Of a stretch of DNA of 25,746 bases, positions 15,676-24,608 are shown in pieces (positions within the stretch are counted from its first letter, which is position 1; every line of letters begins with the position of its first letter). The position numbers and the translations under genes are program-made. Location: positions 1 to 25,746 of the forward strand of contig CAMEIK010000001.1 in NCBI GenBank assembly GCA_945918315.1. The letters are read 5' to 3'. The notes under the pieces are model-generated. The model saw only the letters and a list, made by a program, of their open reading frames with translations. It did not search any database and was not told the DNA's origin. The DNA comes from an uncultured Clostridia bacterium (GTDB lineage: Bacteria > Bacillota > Clostridia > Oscillospirales > Oscillospiraceae).

Positions 15676-17097
15676 TCACTGGGCCGCGGGCAATGTCACC
15701 GTAACCAGGGTACCGCCGCCGGAGGCATTCTCCAGCGTCAGCTTACCTCCGTGAAGCTCCACGATTTCCTCGCAAACCGCAAGGCCGATGCCCGTTCCCC
15801 GGGCCTTGGAGCTGCCCTTATAGAATTTCATTTTCACCAGGGGAATCTCGTCCTCCGGAATCCCAGGTCCGTAATCCCGGATTCTGACCACCACATTCCC
15901 GTCCTCATAGGAAATCCCCGCGTCGATTCGCTTTCCCTCTCCGCCATGCTTGGCGGCATTGTCCAGAATGTTCAGGAACACCTGGCGAAGCCGTTTTCCG
16001 TCACAGGGGATCTCCGGAATCTCTTCGTCGCTTTCCTGATAGTTGAGCTTAATGCCATCCTGAGAAAGACGGCTGCCGTACATATACACCGTGTCCTCAA
16101 ACTCACCCCGGATGTCTGTCGGTTCCACGGACAGCGTCATCCGCCCATCCTGCATCCGGGTAAAGTCCAGCAGCTCCGTCACCATTTCCGTCAGGCGCCT
16201 GGCCTCACTGGAAATGATTTTCAGCCCCTGCCGGGTTTGTCCGTCCATACTCTCATCGGCCAGCAGGGTCTCGCTCCAGCCGTTGATAACGGTCAGAGGT
16301 GTACGCAGCTCATGAGAAAGCTGGGAAATAAACTCTGCCTGCATTTTCTCATTCTGGCTGATTTTGACCGACATTTCGTTGATGGTATCGGCAAGATCCC
16401 GTATCTCATCATCATACTTTGTGGTGATCTGGGTGCCGTAGCTGCCGCTGGCAATCAGCCGGGCTTTCTCCGCGATCTGATTGACCGGGGTCATGACCGT
16501 ATTGATAAAGACCGTACTTGTGACAATCACAATGGCCAGGATCCCCATGAGCACCAGGCCGCAAACCACCGCCACCAGCGCGATCTGCTGGTCTACGATC
16601 CGGGTGGAGGTCACATAGCGAAGCACACCCATAACCTCGCCGTTACTGAAAATCATGGGACTGGACATGGCAATGATCCGCTCTCCGGTATCCGGAGACT
16701 TGCCCACATAGGGCTCAATGCCCCGGTTATTCATGGCCTTCTGAATTTCCGGCGTGTTGGGAGATTTTCCCGCCCACTCCCCATAGGAGGAGGCGACAAT
16801 CTCTCCGGACCGGTTGATAAACTGCAGTTCGATGGAATTCTTGTCCTCAAAGGTCCTGGCATAGGTGATGCAGGACTGGTAGAATTCCCCATAGTTCTGA
16901 TTCACATAGTCGGCGAAAAAATCCCGGGTGGTCCTGGCACGGCTGCGCAGGTCCGCCTCCATGCTGGAATAGTAATAGGCGGCAAAGAAGGCGGTAATCG
17001 CAAGGACACAGACAATGCCCAGAGCCAGAATGACACCAACTGTATTTATAAGCCACCGTTTTCGCAGACTGCCCGTGTATTTTGTGGTTTTCTCCAT
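15676..17097 (-). CDS. Sensor histidine kinase
   Basis: A 473-residue membrane kinase partnered with the response regulator ending seven bases upstream. It has two transmembrane helices (about 17-42 and 172-198) enclosing an external sensor domain of about 130 residues that looks Cache-like, then a HAMP linker (about 199-250). The HisKA helix carries phosphorylated H262 in SHELRTPL, and the ATPase domain has the N box NILDNAAKH (376-384), G1 DYGPGI (408-413) and G2 GTGIGLA (434-440). All catalytic motifs are intact. It resembles the PhoR/WalK class by domain order, but I cannot assign an orthologue or ligand. The upstream site is AAGGGAG, close to the ATG. It sits between a regulator/lipoprotein pair and DUF1385 in the long operon. 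Confidence 0.93.
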   Translation of the reverse strand: MEKTTKYTGSLRKRWLINTVGVILALGIVCVLAITAFFAAYYYSSMEADLRSRARTTRDFFADYVNQNYGEFYQSCITYARTFEDKNSIELQFINRSGEIVASSYGEWAGKSPNTPEIQKAMNNRGIEPYVGKSPDTGERIIAMSSPMIFSNGEVMGVLRYVTSTRIVDQQIALVAVVCGLVLMGILAIVIVTSTVFINTVMTPVNQIAEKARLIASGSYGTQITTKYDDEIRDLADTINEMSVKISQNEKMQAEFISQLSHELRTPLTVINGWSETLLADESMDGQTRQGLKIISSEARRLTEMVTELLDFTRMQDGRMTLSVEPTDIRGEFEDTVYMYGSRLSQDGIKLNYQESDEEIPEIPCDGKRLRQVFLNILDNAAKHGGEGKRIDAGISYEDGNVVVRIRDYGPGIPEDEIPLVKMKFYKGSSKARGTGIGLAVCEEIVELHGGKLTLENASGGGTLVTVTLPAAQ

Positions 17098-17103
17098 GCT
17101 CCC

Positions 17104-17790
17104 TTACGCGCCCCACTTATATCCCAGGCCCCATACCGTGGTGATATAGGTGGGATTGGAGGTATCGTCCTCGATCTTGATACGAAGACGGCGGATATTC
17201 ACATCCACAATCTTCAGCTCTCCCTCGTAATCCTGGCCCCAGACCGCGCTGAGAATGTCCTCCCGGGACAGGGCCATGCCCGGATTCTGCATAAAGAGCT
17301 TCAGAATGGCATATTCCACCTGGGTCAGGCGGATGCGGTTCCCGTTCTTTTCCAGCGTGTGATTCCGGGTGTTCATCACAAAGGGTCCCTGGATCAGCAT
17401 CTCAGAGCTGGTATTGCTGTCGCCGCCAATCCGGCGGAACAGCGCGTCGATCCGGGCGGTCAGCTCCGCCGGGGAGAAGGGTTTTGTCACATAGTCGTCG
17501 GCGCCGGTCATAAGTCCCGTGACCTTGTCCATCTCCTGGGTCCTGGCAGTGAGCATCACAATTCCGATCTGCTTGCTGACAGCCCGAATCCGGCGGCAGA
17601 CCTCAAAGCCATCCATATCCGGCAGCATGATGTCCAGAATCGCCACACCGATGTCCGGATTCTCCGCCAGACGGTCCAGGGCCTCCTGCCCCGTACCGGC
17701 CTCAATAGCCTCATACCCCGCCCGGGTCAGATTGATCACAACAAAACTGCGGATATTCACTTCATCTTCCAGAATCAAAACCTTTTTCAT
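17104..17790 (-). CDS. OmpR/PhoB-family response regulator
   Basis: A 228-residue two-domain DNA-binding regulator. The receiver domain (1-about 120) has the acidic pocket E8-D9, phospho-acceptor D53 (ILDIMLPDMDG), T81 and K103 (TKPF). The winged-helix domain (about 130-226) has the typical LTQVEYAILKLF and VDVNIRRLRIKIE recognition segment. It is the presumed target of the histidine kinase encoded immediately after it and is expected to bind direct-repeat promoter sites. A GGGGGAGC site lies four bases upstream of the start at 17790. The gene starts 21 bases after the lipoprotein stop, so all three are probably one transcript. The regulated genes are not evident in this window. Confidence 0.95.
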   Translation of the reverse strand: MKKVLILEDEVNIRSFVVINLTRAGYEAIEAGTGQEALDRLAENPDIGVAILDIMLPDMDGFEVCRRIRAVSKQIGIVMLTARTQEMDKVTGLMTGADDYVTKPFSPAELTARIDALFRRIGGDSNTSSEMLIQGPFVMNTRNHTLEKNGNRIRLTQVEYAILKLFMQNPGMALSREDILSAVWGQDYEGELKIVDVNIRRLRIKIEDDTSNPTYITTVWGLGYKWGA

Positions 17791-17811
17791 ATTTGCTCCC
17801 CCTATGTCTGC

Positions 17812-19122
17812 CTATTTCCCATCCTGCAGAATCAGATGGAAACAGTCTTTCAAATAATCCCGCGTTATCCCATATAGAGCCGACGCCGTTTCCAGCTTGG
17901 CCGCGTACACCACGGTTTCCCCCCGGTACAGGGCAAACCGATTCTGCTCGCCCGCCTGACTGTCCCGGTTCTGCCCTGTCAGGGCGTAGACCGAAAACAC
18001 GGCCTGTGCCTCCCCGTAACCCTCGTTCCATATGTAGAAGGTGCAGGTATTGCCGTCCTGCTCCATGGCAATCCGGCTGATCCAGGCGCTGTCCAGCGTC
18101 AGATACCAGCCGCCGTCGTAGTTATGGAAGGTATAGTACTTATCCTGCTCCCTGCCCTGCAGGTTCAGGGCGTACCAGCGGATCAGGTATTGCTTTTCCC
18201 TGTTTTCCTGGGAGGAAGTGGATTTCATTGTCAGAAGCCGGGGCAGCTCCAGCACCCCGTCACCATCCAGGTCCTCGGAATAGATGTAATAGTTCCGCAG
18301 AGTCTGAACGCTGGTTCCCGTGTCGCTGGAAAGGGAAATATTGGAAAACACCCTGTTCCGGATCGCGAAAACATCGGTGACAATGGCGCTGTCGTTTACC
18401 GCGCTGGCAACATACACCGCAGGCTCGCCGCTCTGCAGGGTGCTGAGGGTAATCCGTTTGATATACTCCGCCTTTCCGGACAGAATCGCTTCCCGGGAGC
18501 GCTCCATTACCCCATTTTGCCAGGCATAGAGCACCGCAACGGCGCTGTCCAGCTCCGACTCGCCATACCGGATCACCATAAGCTCCTTTTTTCCGTTGCC
18601 ATCCAGATCACAGGTGACCAACCGGGCGTAAATGGTATTGAATATCTGCTCCGGCTGTCCGTCGGCAAACGAGTAGAGGGACGCAATCCGCAGGGCCTGC
18701 CCGCCCAGCTGCCGGCCAACCAGAAGGTCCATGCCGGGCTTACCGTCCAGCTCCACATATTCCACCTGTTCAAAGGAAGAACCGTTGCAGCTGATATCCT
18801 CGGAAAGGACATATTCCCCGTCCTCCCCCATCCGGAACACAAGGATGTGCAGAGGCTTTTCGGAATTCCCCCGGGCAAAGACCAGGTATTCATCTTTTCC
18901 GTCCGCATCCAGATCCGCCCGCTGCACCGTCTGCTGGTTGTCGCCAAACATGGGGGCCGCGTATTCCAGACCGGTCATTGCCCCATCTATGGCAGACTGC
19001 AGGCTGCTGTACTCCTCGGAACGCCTGGGCGGACAGTACATCTGCTCTACTGTGCGCATGGCGCAGCCGGACAGGATCAGGCAGGTCAGGACTGCCAGCA
19101 CAGGCAATATTCTGTTTTTCAA
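17812..19122 (-). CDS. Surface lipoprotein with three DxDxDG/DxDxNG calcium-loop-like motifs
   Basis: A 436-residue secreted lipoprotein: signal peptide 1-19 with lipobox LSGC and lipidated C20, then a beta-rich ectodomain. It carries three regularly spaced motifs, DLDADGKDE (70-78), DLDGNGKKE (172-180) and DLDGDGVLE (284-292), the FG-GAP/VCBS-like calcium-loop type, about 102 and 112 residues apart, suggesting repeated blades or lobes. The start is TTG at 19122: an in-frame TAG lies five codons upstream with no ATG or GTG between, and GGGGGCGG lies five bases before the TTG. The gene precedes the response regulator and kinase in the same transcript, so I infer an accessory sensor role for that system. 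Function is not known. Confidence 0.85.
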   Translation of the reverse strand: MKNRILPVLAVLTCLILSGCAMRTVEQMYCPPRRSEEYSSLQSAIDGAMTGLEYAAPMFGDNQQTVQRADLDADGKDEYLVFARGNSEKPLHILVFRMGEDGEYVLSEDISCNGSSFEQVEYVELDGKPGMDLLVGRQLGGQALRIASLYSFADGQPEQIFNTIYARLVTCDLDGNGKKELMVIRYGESELDSAVAVLYAWQNGVMERSREAILSGKAEYIKRITLSTLQSGEPAVYVASAVNDSAIVTDVFAIRNRVFSNISLSSDTGTSVQTLRNYYIYSEDLDGDGVLELPRLLTMKSTSSQENREKQYLIRWYALNLQGREQDKYYTFHNYDGGWYLTLDSAWISRIAMEQDGNTCTFYIWNEGYGEAQAVFSVYALTGQNRDSQAGEQNRFALYRGETVVYAAKLETASALYGITRDYLKDCFHLILQDGK

Positions 19123-19151
19123 GGCATCCGCCCCCTATTGTGAATACTGCT

Positions 19152-19160
19152 ATTATAACA
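19152..19160 (-). promoter_or_regulatory. Extended -10 promoter for the lipoprotein/two-component/recA operon
   Basis: Minus-strand TGTTATAAT (19160-19152) lies 24 bases after the dnaE stop. No good -35 is visible at 16-18 bases, consistent with an extended -10. No terminator separates dnaE from this operon, so readthrough is also expected. Confidence 0.55.
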
Positions 19161-19180
19161 CATTTCCCGAAAATGAAAAG

Positions 19181-22100
19181 CTATTTCAGCACAACATTTT
19201 CTTTTCCCAGCACATTCGTCAGTTCCCGGAGCATGGGCCCTGCCAGCTTTGCCCGGGTTCCCCGTCGCAGGCCGGAATCGGCAAAGTACAGCACCACGCT
19301 GTTGTCCCCGGGGAACATGTTCAGAATGGCTCTGACCTTGGGGTAGAGCTTCCCCGTTTCTCCCGGCAGGCGCAGGTACAGCTTCCCCCCGACAGGAGGT
19401 TCCGGTGGAACGGACACAGGCGGTTTCTGAGAATAGTCCGAAATGGGCCGGACCCGATTGATGACAATCTGGGGATCCTTGTCCTCCCGCTGAGAGAGCC
19501 TGCCTGTGACCACCACAGGGAAGTTTTCCTTGAGATACCCACCATGCTCACTGAGCACATTGGAAAAGGCGATCATCTCCATGGTGGCGGTATCGTCCTC
19601 CACGGTGACATAGGCCATCATGGAATTATTCCGGGTGGTCTTCATTTTGACGCTCTGGACGATGCCCGCCACGCTGACAATCTGATCATCGGCATACCGG
19701 GAATCCTCCGCCGTCAGGGCGGCAATGGGGACCACATTGGTGCCCTGAAGGAAGGTCCGGTAGTCATCCATGGGATGTCCGGACAGATAGATGCCGGTGG
19801 TCTCCTTCTCCATCGCCATCAGCTCCGCCTTACTCAACTCCGGGCGGGTGGGAATGGGAATTTTCGCCTTTTCCGGTTCCAGCATGGCAAACATACCCAG
19901 CTGGCCCTCCAGATTCTGCTTCCGGGAAACGGCGACACTGTCCATCATGCTTTCGTACACCGCCAGAAGCTCACTGCGATGGTGGCCGAAGCAGTCCATT
20001 GCCCCGCACTTGATGAAGTTTTCCACCGCCCGTTTGTTCAGTTCTCCCTCGCCCATCCGCTCCAGGAAATCCTCCAGGGACCGGAAGGGTCCGCCCTCTT
20101 CCCGGCGGGCCGTGACACCACGGATGAGGCCGTGGCCCACATTTTTTACCGCGCCAAGGCCGAACCGGATCCCCTCCGGCTCCACGACAAAGTGGTCCTC
20201 CGAGTGGTTGATATCCGGCGGCAGAGTTTTGATATTCATTTCCCGGCATTCGGCGATATACCCCGCGATTTTGTCCGCGGAGTCCAGCACCGAGGTCATC
20301 AGCGCCGCCATATACTGCCGGGGATAGTGGCACTTGAGGTAGGCCGTCTGATAGGCCACTACCGCATAGCACACCGCGTGGGCCTTATTGAAGGCGTAGT
20401 TGGCAAAGTCGACGATCTCATCATAAATGGACTGGGCCACGCTTTCCGGCACGCCCTTGGAAATGGCGCCCCCAATGCTCTGGGCCGGGTCGCCGTAGAC
20501 GAAAACCTTCCGCTCCGACTCGATCACCTTCAGCTTTTTCTTGGAAATCGCCCGGCGGATGTTGTCCGCCTGGCCCATGGTATAGCCGCCCAGCTGGCGG
20601 AAGATCTCAATGACCTGCTCCTGGTAGACAATACAGCCGTAGGTGACTTTCAGGATCGGTTCCAGCAGCGGGGTCTTATAGGTCACCTTCTCCGGATGGA
20701 GTTTGTTTTCCACAAACCGGGGAATGGAATCCATGGGGCCCGGGCGGTACAGAGCCACAATGGCCGTCAGGTCCTCAATGGAGGTGGGCTTCATGCTGAC
20801 GCACACACCGGTCATGCCGGCGGACTCCAGCTGGAAAACGCCCTGGGTCTTTCCCTCCGCCAGCATGGCAAAAGTCTCCGGGTCATTGTCCGGCACCCTG
20901 TCTATGGCAAAGTCCGGCTCCATGCGGCGGACCTGCTCCTCCGCGTCCTGAATCACCGTCAGGTTCCGCAGGCCCAGGAAGTCCATTTTAAGCAGACCCA
21001 GCTCCTCAATGGTGGTCATGGTGTACTGGGTAACGATGGTGTCGTCATTCCTGGACAGGGGCACATAGGTAACCACCGGGTCCGCGGTAATGACCACCCC
21101 CGCCGCGTGGGTGGAGGTGTTTCTGGGCATTCCCTCCAGCTGCATGGCGGTTTCGATGAGTGTTTTCACCTTGGGGTCCCCGTCGTACATTTCTTTCAGC
21201 CGGGGGGAAATGTTCAGCGCTTCCTTTAACGTGATGTGCAGGGGCATGGTGGGCACCAGCTTTGCCACCACGTCCGTCTCCGCGTAGGAGAAGTTCAGCG
21301 CCCGGCCCACATCCCGGATGGCGCCCCGGGCCGCCATGGTGCCGAAGGTCACAATCTGGGCAACGTGATCCGCGCCGTACTTGCCCATGACATACTCAAT
21401 GACCTCACCCCGGCGCTCGGGGGAAAAGTCGGTATCAAAGTCCGGCATACTCACCCGCTCCGGATTCAGGAACCGCTCAAAGATGAGACTGTACTTCATG
21501 GGGTCCACTTCCGTGATGTGCAGGGAGTAGGCCACAATGGAGGCAGCGCCGGAGCCACGGCCCGGACCCACCGGAATGCCGTTTTCCTTGGCGTACCGGA
21601 TAAAATCCCAGACGATCAGGTAGTAGTTGACATACCCCATCCGGCTGATGACGCCCATCTCATAGTTGAGCCTTTCCCGGTAGGACTGGGGTGCCTGGGG
21701 ATACCGCTCCGCAAAGCCTTTCATGCAGAGGCTGCGGAAATATTCCTCGTTGGTGACCCCCTCCGGTACGGGAAACGCGGGCAGATGGTACTCGTGGAAG
21801 GTAAAGTCCAGGCTGCACTGTTCGGCAATTTTCGCCGTATTCTCAAAGGCTTCGTCACAGCCGGGAAACCGGGCGCGAAGCTCTTCCTCACTTTTCAGGT
21901 AAAATTCCTCGGTCTGGAATTTCATCCGGTTAGGGTCGTCCACCGTCTTTCCGGTCTGGACGCAAAGGAGCACATCCTGCATTCCGGCGTCCTCCCGGCG
22001 CAGGTAGTGGGCGTCGTTGGTGACGACCATAGGAAGCCCCGTCTCCCGGGCAAGGCGGCGGATGCCCTGATTGACGGCACGCTGCTCGGGAATGTCGTGG

Positions 22101-22627
22101 TCCTGCAGCTCCAGGTAGAAGTTCCCTTCCCCAAAAATACCGGCAAGCCGGAGGGCGTATTCTTTTGCCCCGGCATAGTTTTCATCCATCAGATACTGGG
22201 CAACGCCGCCGGCAAGGCAGGCAGACAGAGCAATCAGTCCCTCGTGGTGCTGCTCAAGAAGCTCCAGGTCCACCCGGGGCTTGCCGTAAAAGCCCCTCTG
22301 AAAGCCGGCGGAAACCAGCAGACACAGATTTTCATAGCCCCTCCGGTTCTTGCACAGCAGGACAAGATGGTACGGATCCCTGTCCATGCCGTGGACCTTG
22401 TCCTCCATCCGCCGCCGGGCCACATACACCTCACAGCCGATAATGGGCTTGACCCCCGCCGCCTTGGCAGCCTTATAAAAATCAATGCAGCCGTACATGA
22501 CCCCGTGGTCCGTAATGGCCACGGCAGTCTGCCCCAGCTCCTTGACCCGGTCCATGATGGAATCGATGCGGCAGGCACCGTCCAGGAGGCTGTACTCCGT
22601 ATGCACATGCAGATGTACAAAACTCAT
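19181..22627 (-). CDS. dnaE: DNA polymerase III alpha subunit
   Basis: Replicative DNA polymerase alpha subunit of the DnaE class. The 1148-residue product has an N-terminal PHP domain (HLHVHTEYSLLDG, 5-17), and the catalytic aspartates are D398 and D400 in PDFDTDF with D549 in KMDFLGLRNL. The thumb, fingers and helix-hairpin-helix region follow, then an OB-fold near the C terminus (VAGIVQSVKMKTTRNNS), plus a short tail. There is no Zn-finger or exonuclease insertion, so it is not PolC. No intein or split is visible. Its ATG at 22627 overlaps the whiA stop by four bases (ATGA), with GGAG in the whiA 3' end, so translation is coupled. Identification is secure. Confidence 0.97.
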   Translation of the reverse strand: MSFVHLHVHTEYSLLDGACRIDSIMDRVKELGQTAVAITDHGVMYGCIDFYKAAKAAGVKPIIGCEVYVARRRMEDKVHGMDRDPYHLVLLCKNRRGYENLCLLVSAGFQRGFYGKPRVDLELLEQHHEGLIALSACLAGGVAQYLMDENYAGAKEYALRLAGIFGEGNFYLELQDHDIPEQRAVNQGIRRLARETGLPMVVTNDAHYLRREDAGMQDVLLCVQTGKTVDDPNRMKFQTEEFYLKSEEELRARFPGCDEAFENTAKIAEQCSLDFTFHEYHLPAFPVPEGVTNEEYFRSLCMKGFAERYPQAPQSYRERLNYEMGVISRMGYVNYYLIVWDFIRYAKENGIPVGPGRGSGAASIVAYSLHITEVDPMKYSLIFERFLNPERVSMPDFDTDFSPERRGEVIEYVMGKYGADHVAQIVTFGTMAARGAIRDVGRALNFSYAETDVVAKLVPTMPLHITLKEALNISPRLKEMYDGDPKVKTLIETAMQLEGMPRNTSTHAAGVVITADPVVTYVPLSRNDDTIVTQYTMTTIEELGLLKMDFLGLRNLTVIQDAEEQVRRMEPDFAIDRVPDNDPETFAMLAEGKTQGVFQLESAGMTGVCVSMKPTSIEDLTAIVALYRPGPMDSIPRFVENKLHPEKVTYKTPLLEPILKVTYGCIVYQEQVIEIFRQLGGYTMGQADNIRRAISKKKLKVIESERKVFVYGDPAQSIGGAISKGVPESVAQSIYDEIVDFANYAFNKAHAVCYAVVAYQTAYLKCHYPRQYMAALMTSVLDSADKIAGYIAECREMNIKTLPPDINHSEDHFVVEPEGIRFGLGAVKNVGHGLIRGVTARREEGGPFRSLEDFLERMGEGELNKRAVENFIKCGAMDCFGHHRSELLAVYESMMDSVAVSRKQNLEGQLGMFAMLEPEKAKIPIPTRPELSKAELMAMEKETTGIYLSGHPMDDYRTFLQGTNVVPIAALTAEDSRYADDQIVSVAGIVQSVKMKTTRNNSMMAYVTVEDDTATMEMIAFSNVLSEHGGYLKENFPVVVTGRLSQREDKDPQIVINRVRPISDYSQKPPVSVPPEPPVGGKLYLRLPGETGKLYPKVRAILNMFPGDNSVVLYFADSGLRRGTRAKLAGPMLRELTNVLGKENVVLK

Positions 22628-23535
22628 TTCTGTGTCTCCTTTGCCAGCTCAATGAGCCGCCGCAGCCGGTGGCTCATGGCAGGTTTGGTGATGGGCGGTT
22701 CCATCAGGGCGGCCAGCTCCAGAAGCGCCGCCTCCGGATTTTCTTCCCGGGCTTTTGCCGCCTGGAGCAGCTTGGACGGAAGCTTCTCCAGCCGGCCGGA
22801 GCTTCGCAGAAGCCGGATCGCGGCAAGCTGCTCCTGGGCCGCGTCCACCACCTTGGAGGTATTGGCGTCATCGCAGTTGCAGCATCGGTTTACCCGGTTA
22901 TTGAGCTCCTTTTCCAGTCTTGCCTCCATGATCCCCATAGCCGCCACCGGGGCCCCAAGATAGGTCAGAAAATCCGAAATCCGTTCGCTCTGCTTCAGAT
23001 ACAGCACCCGGCTTCCGCCCCGTTCCGCGGTCTTCGGTGCAAAGCCCAGCACCTCCCGGATCAGGGTGTCGCACTCCCGGGCAACACTTTGGTGGGTGGT
23101 GGTAAGCTCCATGTGGTAGCCCTTTCCGGGGTCCGTTACACTGCCGCCGGAAAGGAAGGCTCCCCGCAGGAAATAGGCCTTGCTGCTCTCCTCCTCCAGA
23201 ACGGGAAGATTAATATGCAGGGACAGGGTGTCCTGGGGTGAAAAGCCAAAGGTATGCATAATGGTTTCCAGCTTCTTTTCGTCGGTGATCTGAAATACCA
23301 GCTTCCCCACCCCGTCTTTATCGGGCTGCAGGTCGAAGCCAAACCCAAAGGCTTTCCGAAAAAGCTTCGGAAGCATTTTCCCAAACTCCCGGCTCTCGGT
23401 AATCAGCTTGATCCCATCGGCACGGAAGCTGTTGCCAAACAGCAGGCAGCCGAAGCACTCCGCCGCCGCGGACACGGCATCCGGGGGAAAATCCCGACAG
23501 ACCTCCGCCTTCGCGGAAGAAGAAAAGGAAGCCAT
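22624..23535 (-). CDS. whiA: DNA-binding protein WhiA
   Basis: A 303-residue WhiA orthologue, implicated in Gram-positive cell division and chromosome segregation. The N-terminal two-thirds is a degenerate LAGLIDADG homing-endonuclease fold (LRGAFLSGGSVTDPGKGYH marks the second repeat). It is followed by the conserved NRVNRCCNCDDANTSK block (about 214-229) and a C-terminal helix-turn-helix (about 265-300). Endonuclease catalytic residues are not expected in this family. The start at 23535 has AAAGGAG seven bases upstream. It lies 14 bases after the murB stop. In many Firmicutes rapZ and yvcK sit between murB and whiA; neither is here. Confidence 0.94.
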   Translation of the reverse strand: MASFSSSAKAEVCRDFPPDAVSAAAECFGCLLFGNSFRADGIKLITESREFGKMLPKLFRKAFGFGFDLQPDKDGVGKLVFQITDEKKLETIMHTFGFSPQDTLSLHINLPVLEEESSKAYFLRGAFLSGGSVTDPGKGYHMELTTTHQSVARECDTLIREVLGFAPKTAERGGSRVLYLKQSERISDFLTYLGAPVAAMGIMEARLEKELNNRVNRCCNCDDANTSKVVDAAQEQLAAIRLLRSSGRLEKLPSKLLQAAKAREENPEAALLELAALMEPPITKPAMSHRLRRLIELAKETQK

Positions 23536-23549
23536 GGTATCTCTCCTTT

Positions 23550-24470
23550 CTAGCTGCGCTCCCAGATTCGCACCTCCGGCTCCAGTCGGATCCCGGTTCT
23601 TTCATAAACCCGGTCCGAAACCTGCCGGAGCAGTTCCTTCACATCCCCGGCGGTGGCGCCGCCCAGATTCACCGCAAAGCCGGCGTGCTTCCGGGAAATC
23701 GCTGCGCCGCCCACCTGGTAGCCCTTCAGGCCCGCCTCGTCAATGAGTGCCGCCGCGTAACCTCCCACGGGGCGTTTGAAGGCGGACCCCGCCGAAGGAA
23801 GATCCAGGGGCTGGGACGCGGAGCGTTTTGCCATCAATTCTTTCATGCGGTTCAGAATGTCCCCGCTGTCCAGGGGTGTCAGGCAGAATACCGCCGCCAG
23901 AACAATGCCGGGGGTATCCTCCAAACGGCTGTGACGGTAAGAAAAGCCCATATCTTCCCGGGAAAAGGTGATTACATTTCCCTCAGGGTCCATGACCTCC
24001 GCCCGGGTAAGCACGCTGCCGATGTCCCCGCCGTAGGCACCGGCGTTCATATACACACCGCCGCCCACCGTGCCGGGGATTCCGTGGGCAAATTCCAGGC
24101 CGGAAAGCCCCTGCCTGGCGGCAAACATGGCTGCCCTCGTCATGGTCACGCCGGCCATGACCCGGATATGGGTTTCATCCAGACGCTCCATACCGTCCAG
24201 GCAGTCCTTCAGGCAGATGACAAGGCCCGCCATTCCCTCATCCGGGGCCAGTACGTTGGTTCCAGCGCCCAGTATAGCAGGGGTACGGTCCAATAAACGG
24301 GACACTTTCAGCAACCGGGCCAATTCTTCCGCATTCTTGGGAAAGGCCATAGCCTCCGCCGCTCCGCCGATTCGAAACGAGGTATGCTTTGCCATGGGCT
24401 CATTGTACAATATGCGAATATCCGGGCAGTTCCGGGCAAATTTCTCCTGAAAGTCGGTAAATTCCTTCAT
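23550..24470 (-). CDS. murB: UDP-N-acetylenolpyruvoylglucosamine reductase
   Basis: Reduces UDP-GlcNAc-enolpyruvate to UDP-MurNAc with NADPH and FAD, the second committed step of peptidoglycan synthesis. The 306-residue product has the FAD-binding GAGTNVL (68-74), the GIPGTVGGGVYMNAGAYG loop (130-147), the type II substrate segment SYRHSR (177-182), the catalytic serine S229 in AGSAFKRP and the C-terminal acid pair LEPEV. It is a type II enzyme, lacking the type I tyrosine loop. The start at 24470 follows GGAGG at suitable distance. It leads the murB-whiA-dnaE unit and has its own promoter. Identification is secure. Confidence 0.97.
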   Translation of the reverse strand: MKEFTDFQEKFARNCPDIRILYNEPMAKHTSFRIGGAAEAMAFPKNAEELARLLKVSRLLDRTPAILGAGTNVLAPDEGMAGLVICLKDCLDGMERLDETHIRVMAGVTMTRAAMFAARQGLSGLEFAHGIPGTVGGGVYMNAGAYGGDIGSVLTRAEVMDPEGNVITFSREDMGFSYRHSRLEDTPGIVLAAVFCLTPLDSGDILNRMKELMAKRSASQPLDLPSAGSAFKRPVGGYAAALIDEAGLKGYQVGGAAISRKHAGFAVNLGGATAGDVKELLRQVSDRVYERTGIRLEPEVRIWERS

Positions 24471-24498
24471 AAACGCCTCCGGGTGTTCGATTGGTTAC

Positions 24499-24527
24499 AG
24501 TATAACATATCCGCAGGAAATATGCAA
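24499..24527 (-). promoter_or_regulatory. Promoter of the murB-whiA-dnaE operon
   Basis: TTGCAT (24527-24522) and TATACT (24504-24499) are 17 bases apart on the minus strand, with TGT before the -10 (extended -10). The leader is about 22 bases. Confidence 0.75.
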
Positions 24528-24558
24528 TTCTTCCTGATGAGGTTTTTTGAAAGACGCG

Positions 24559-24587
24559 CAAACACTCCGCGTTTGGCGGAGTGTTTG
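24559..24587 (-). terminator. Strong hairpin after the LCP gene, possible terminator without a clean T-tract
   Basis: Perfect 12-bp inverted repeat CAAACACTCCGC (24559-24570) / GCGGAGTGTTTG (24576-24587) with loop GTTTG. On the minus strand the stem is followed by CGCGTCTTTC, not a run of T. It lies 22 bases after the LCP stop and upstream of the murB promoter, a position expected for a transcript end. Function as a terminator is likely but imperfect. Confidence 0.55.
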
Positions 24588-24608
24588 GCTGTGAATATTG
24601 TATTCTCT

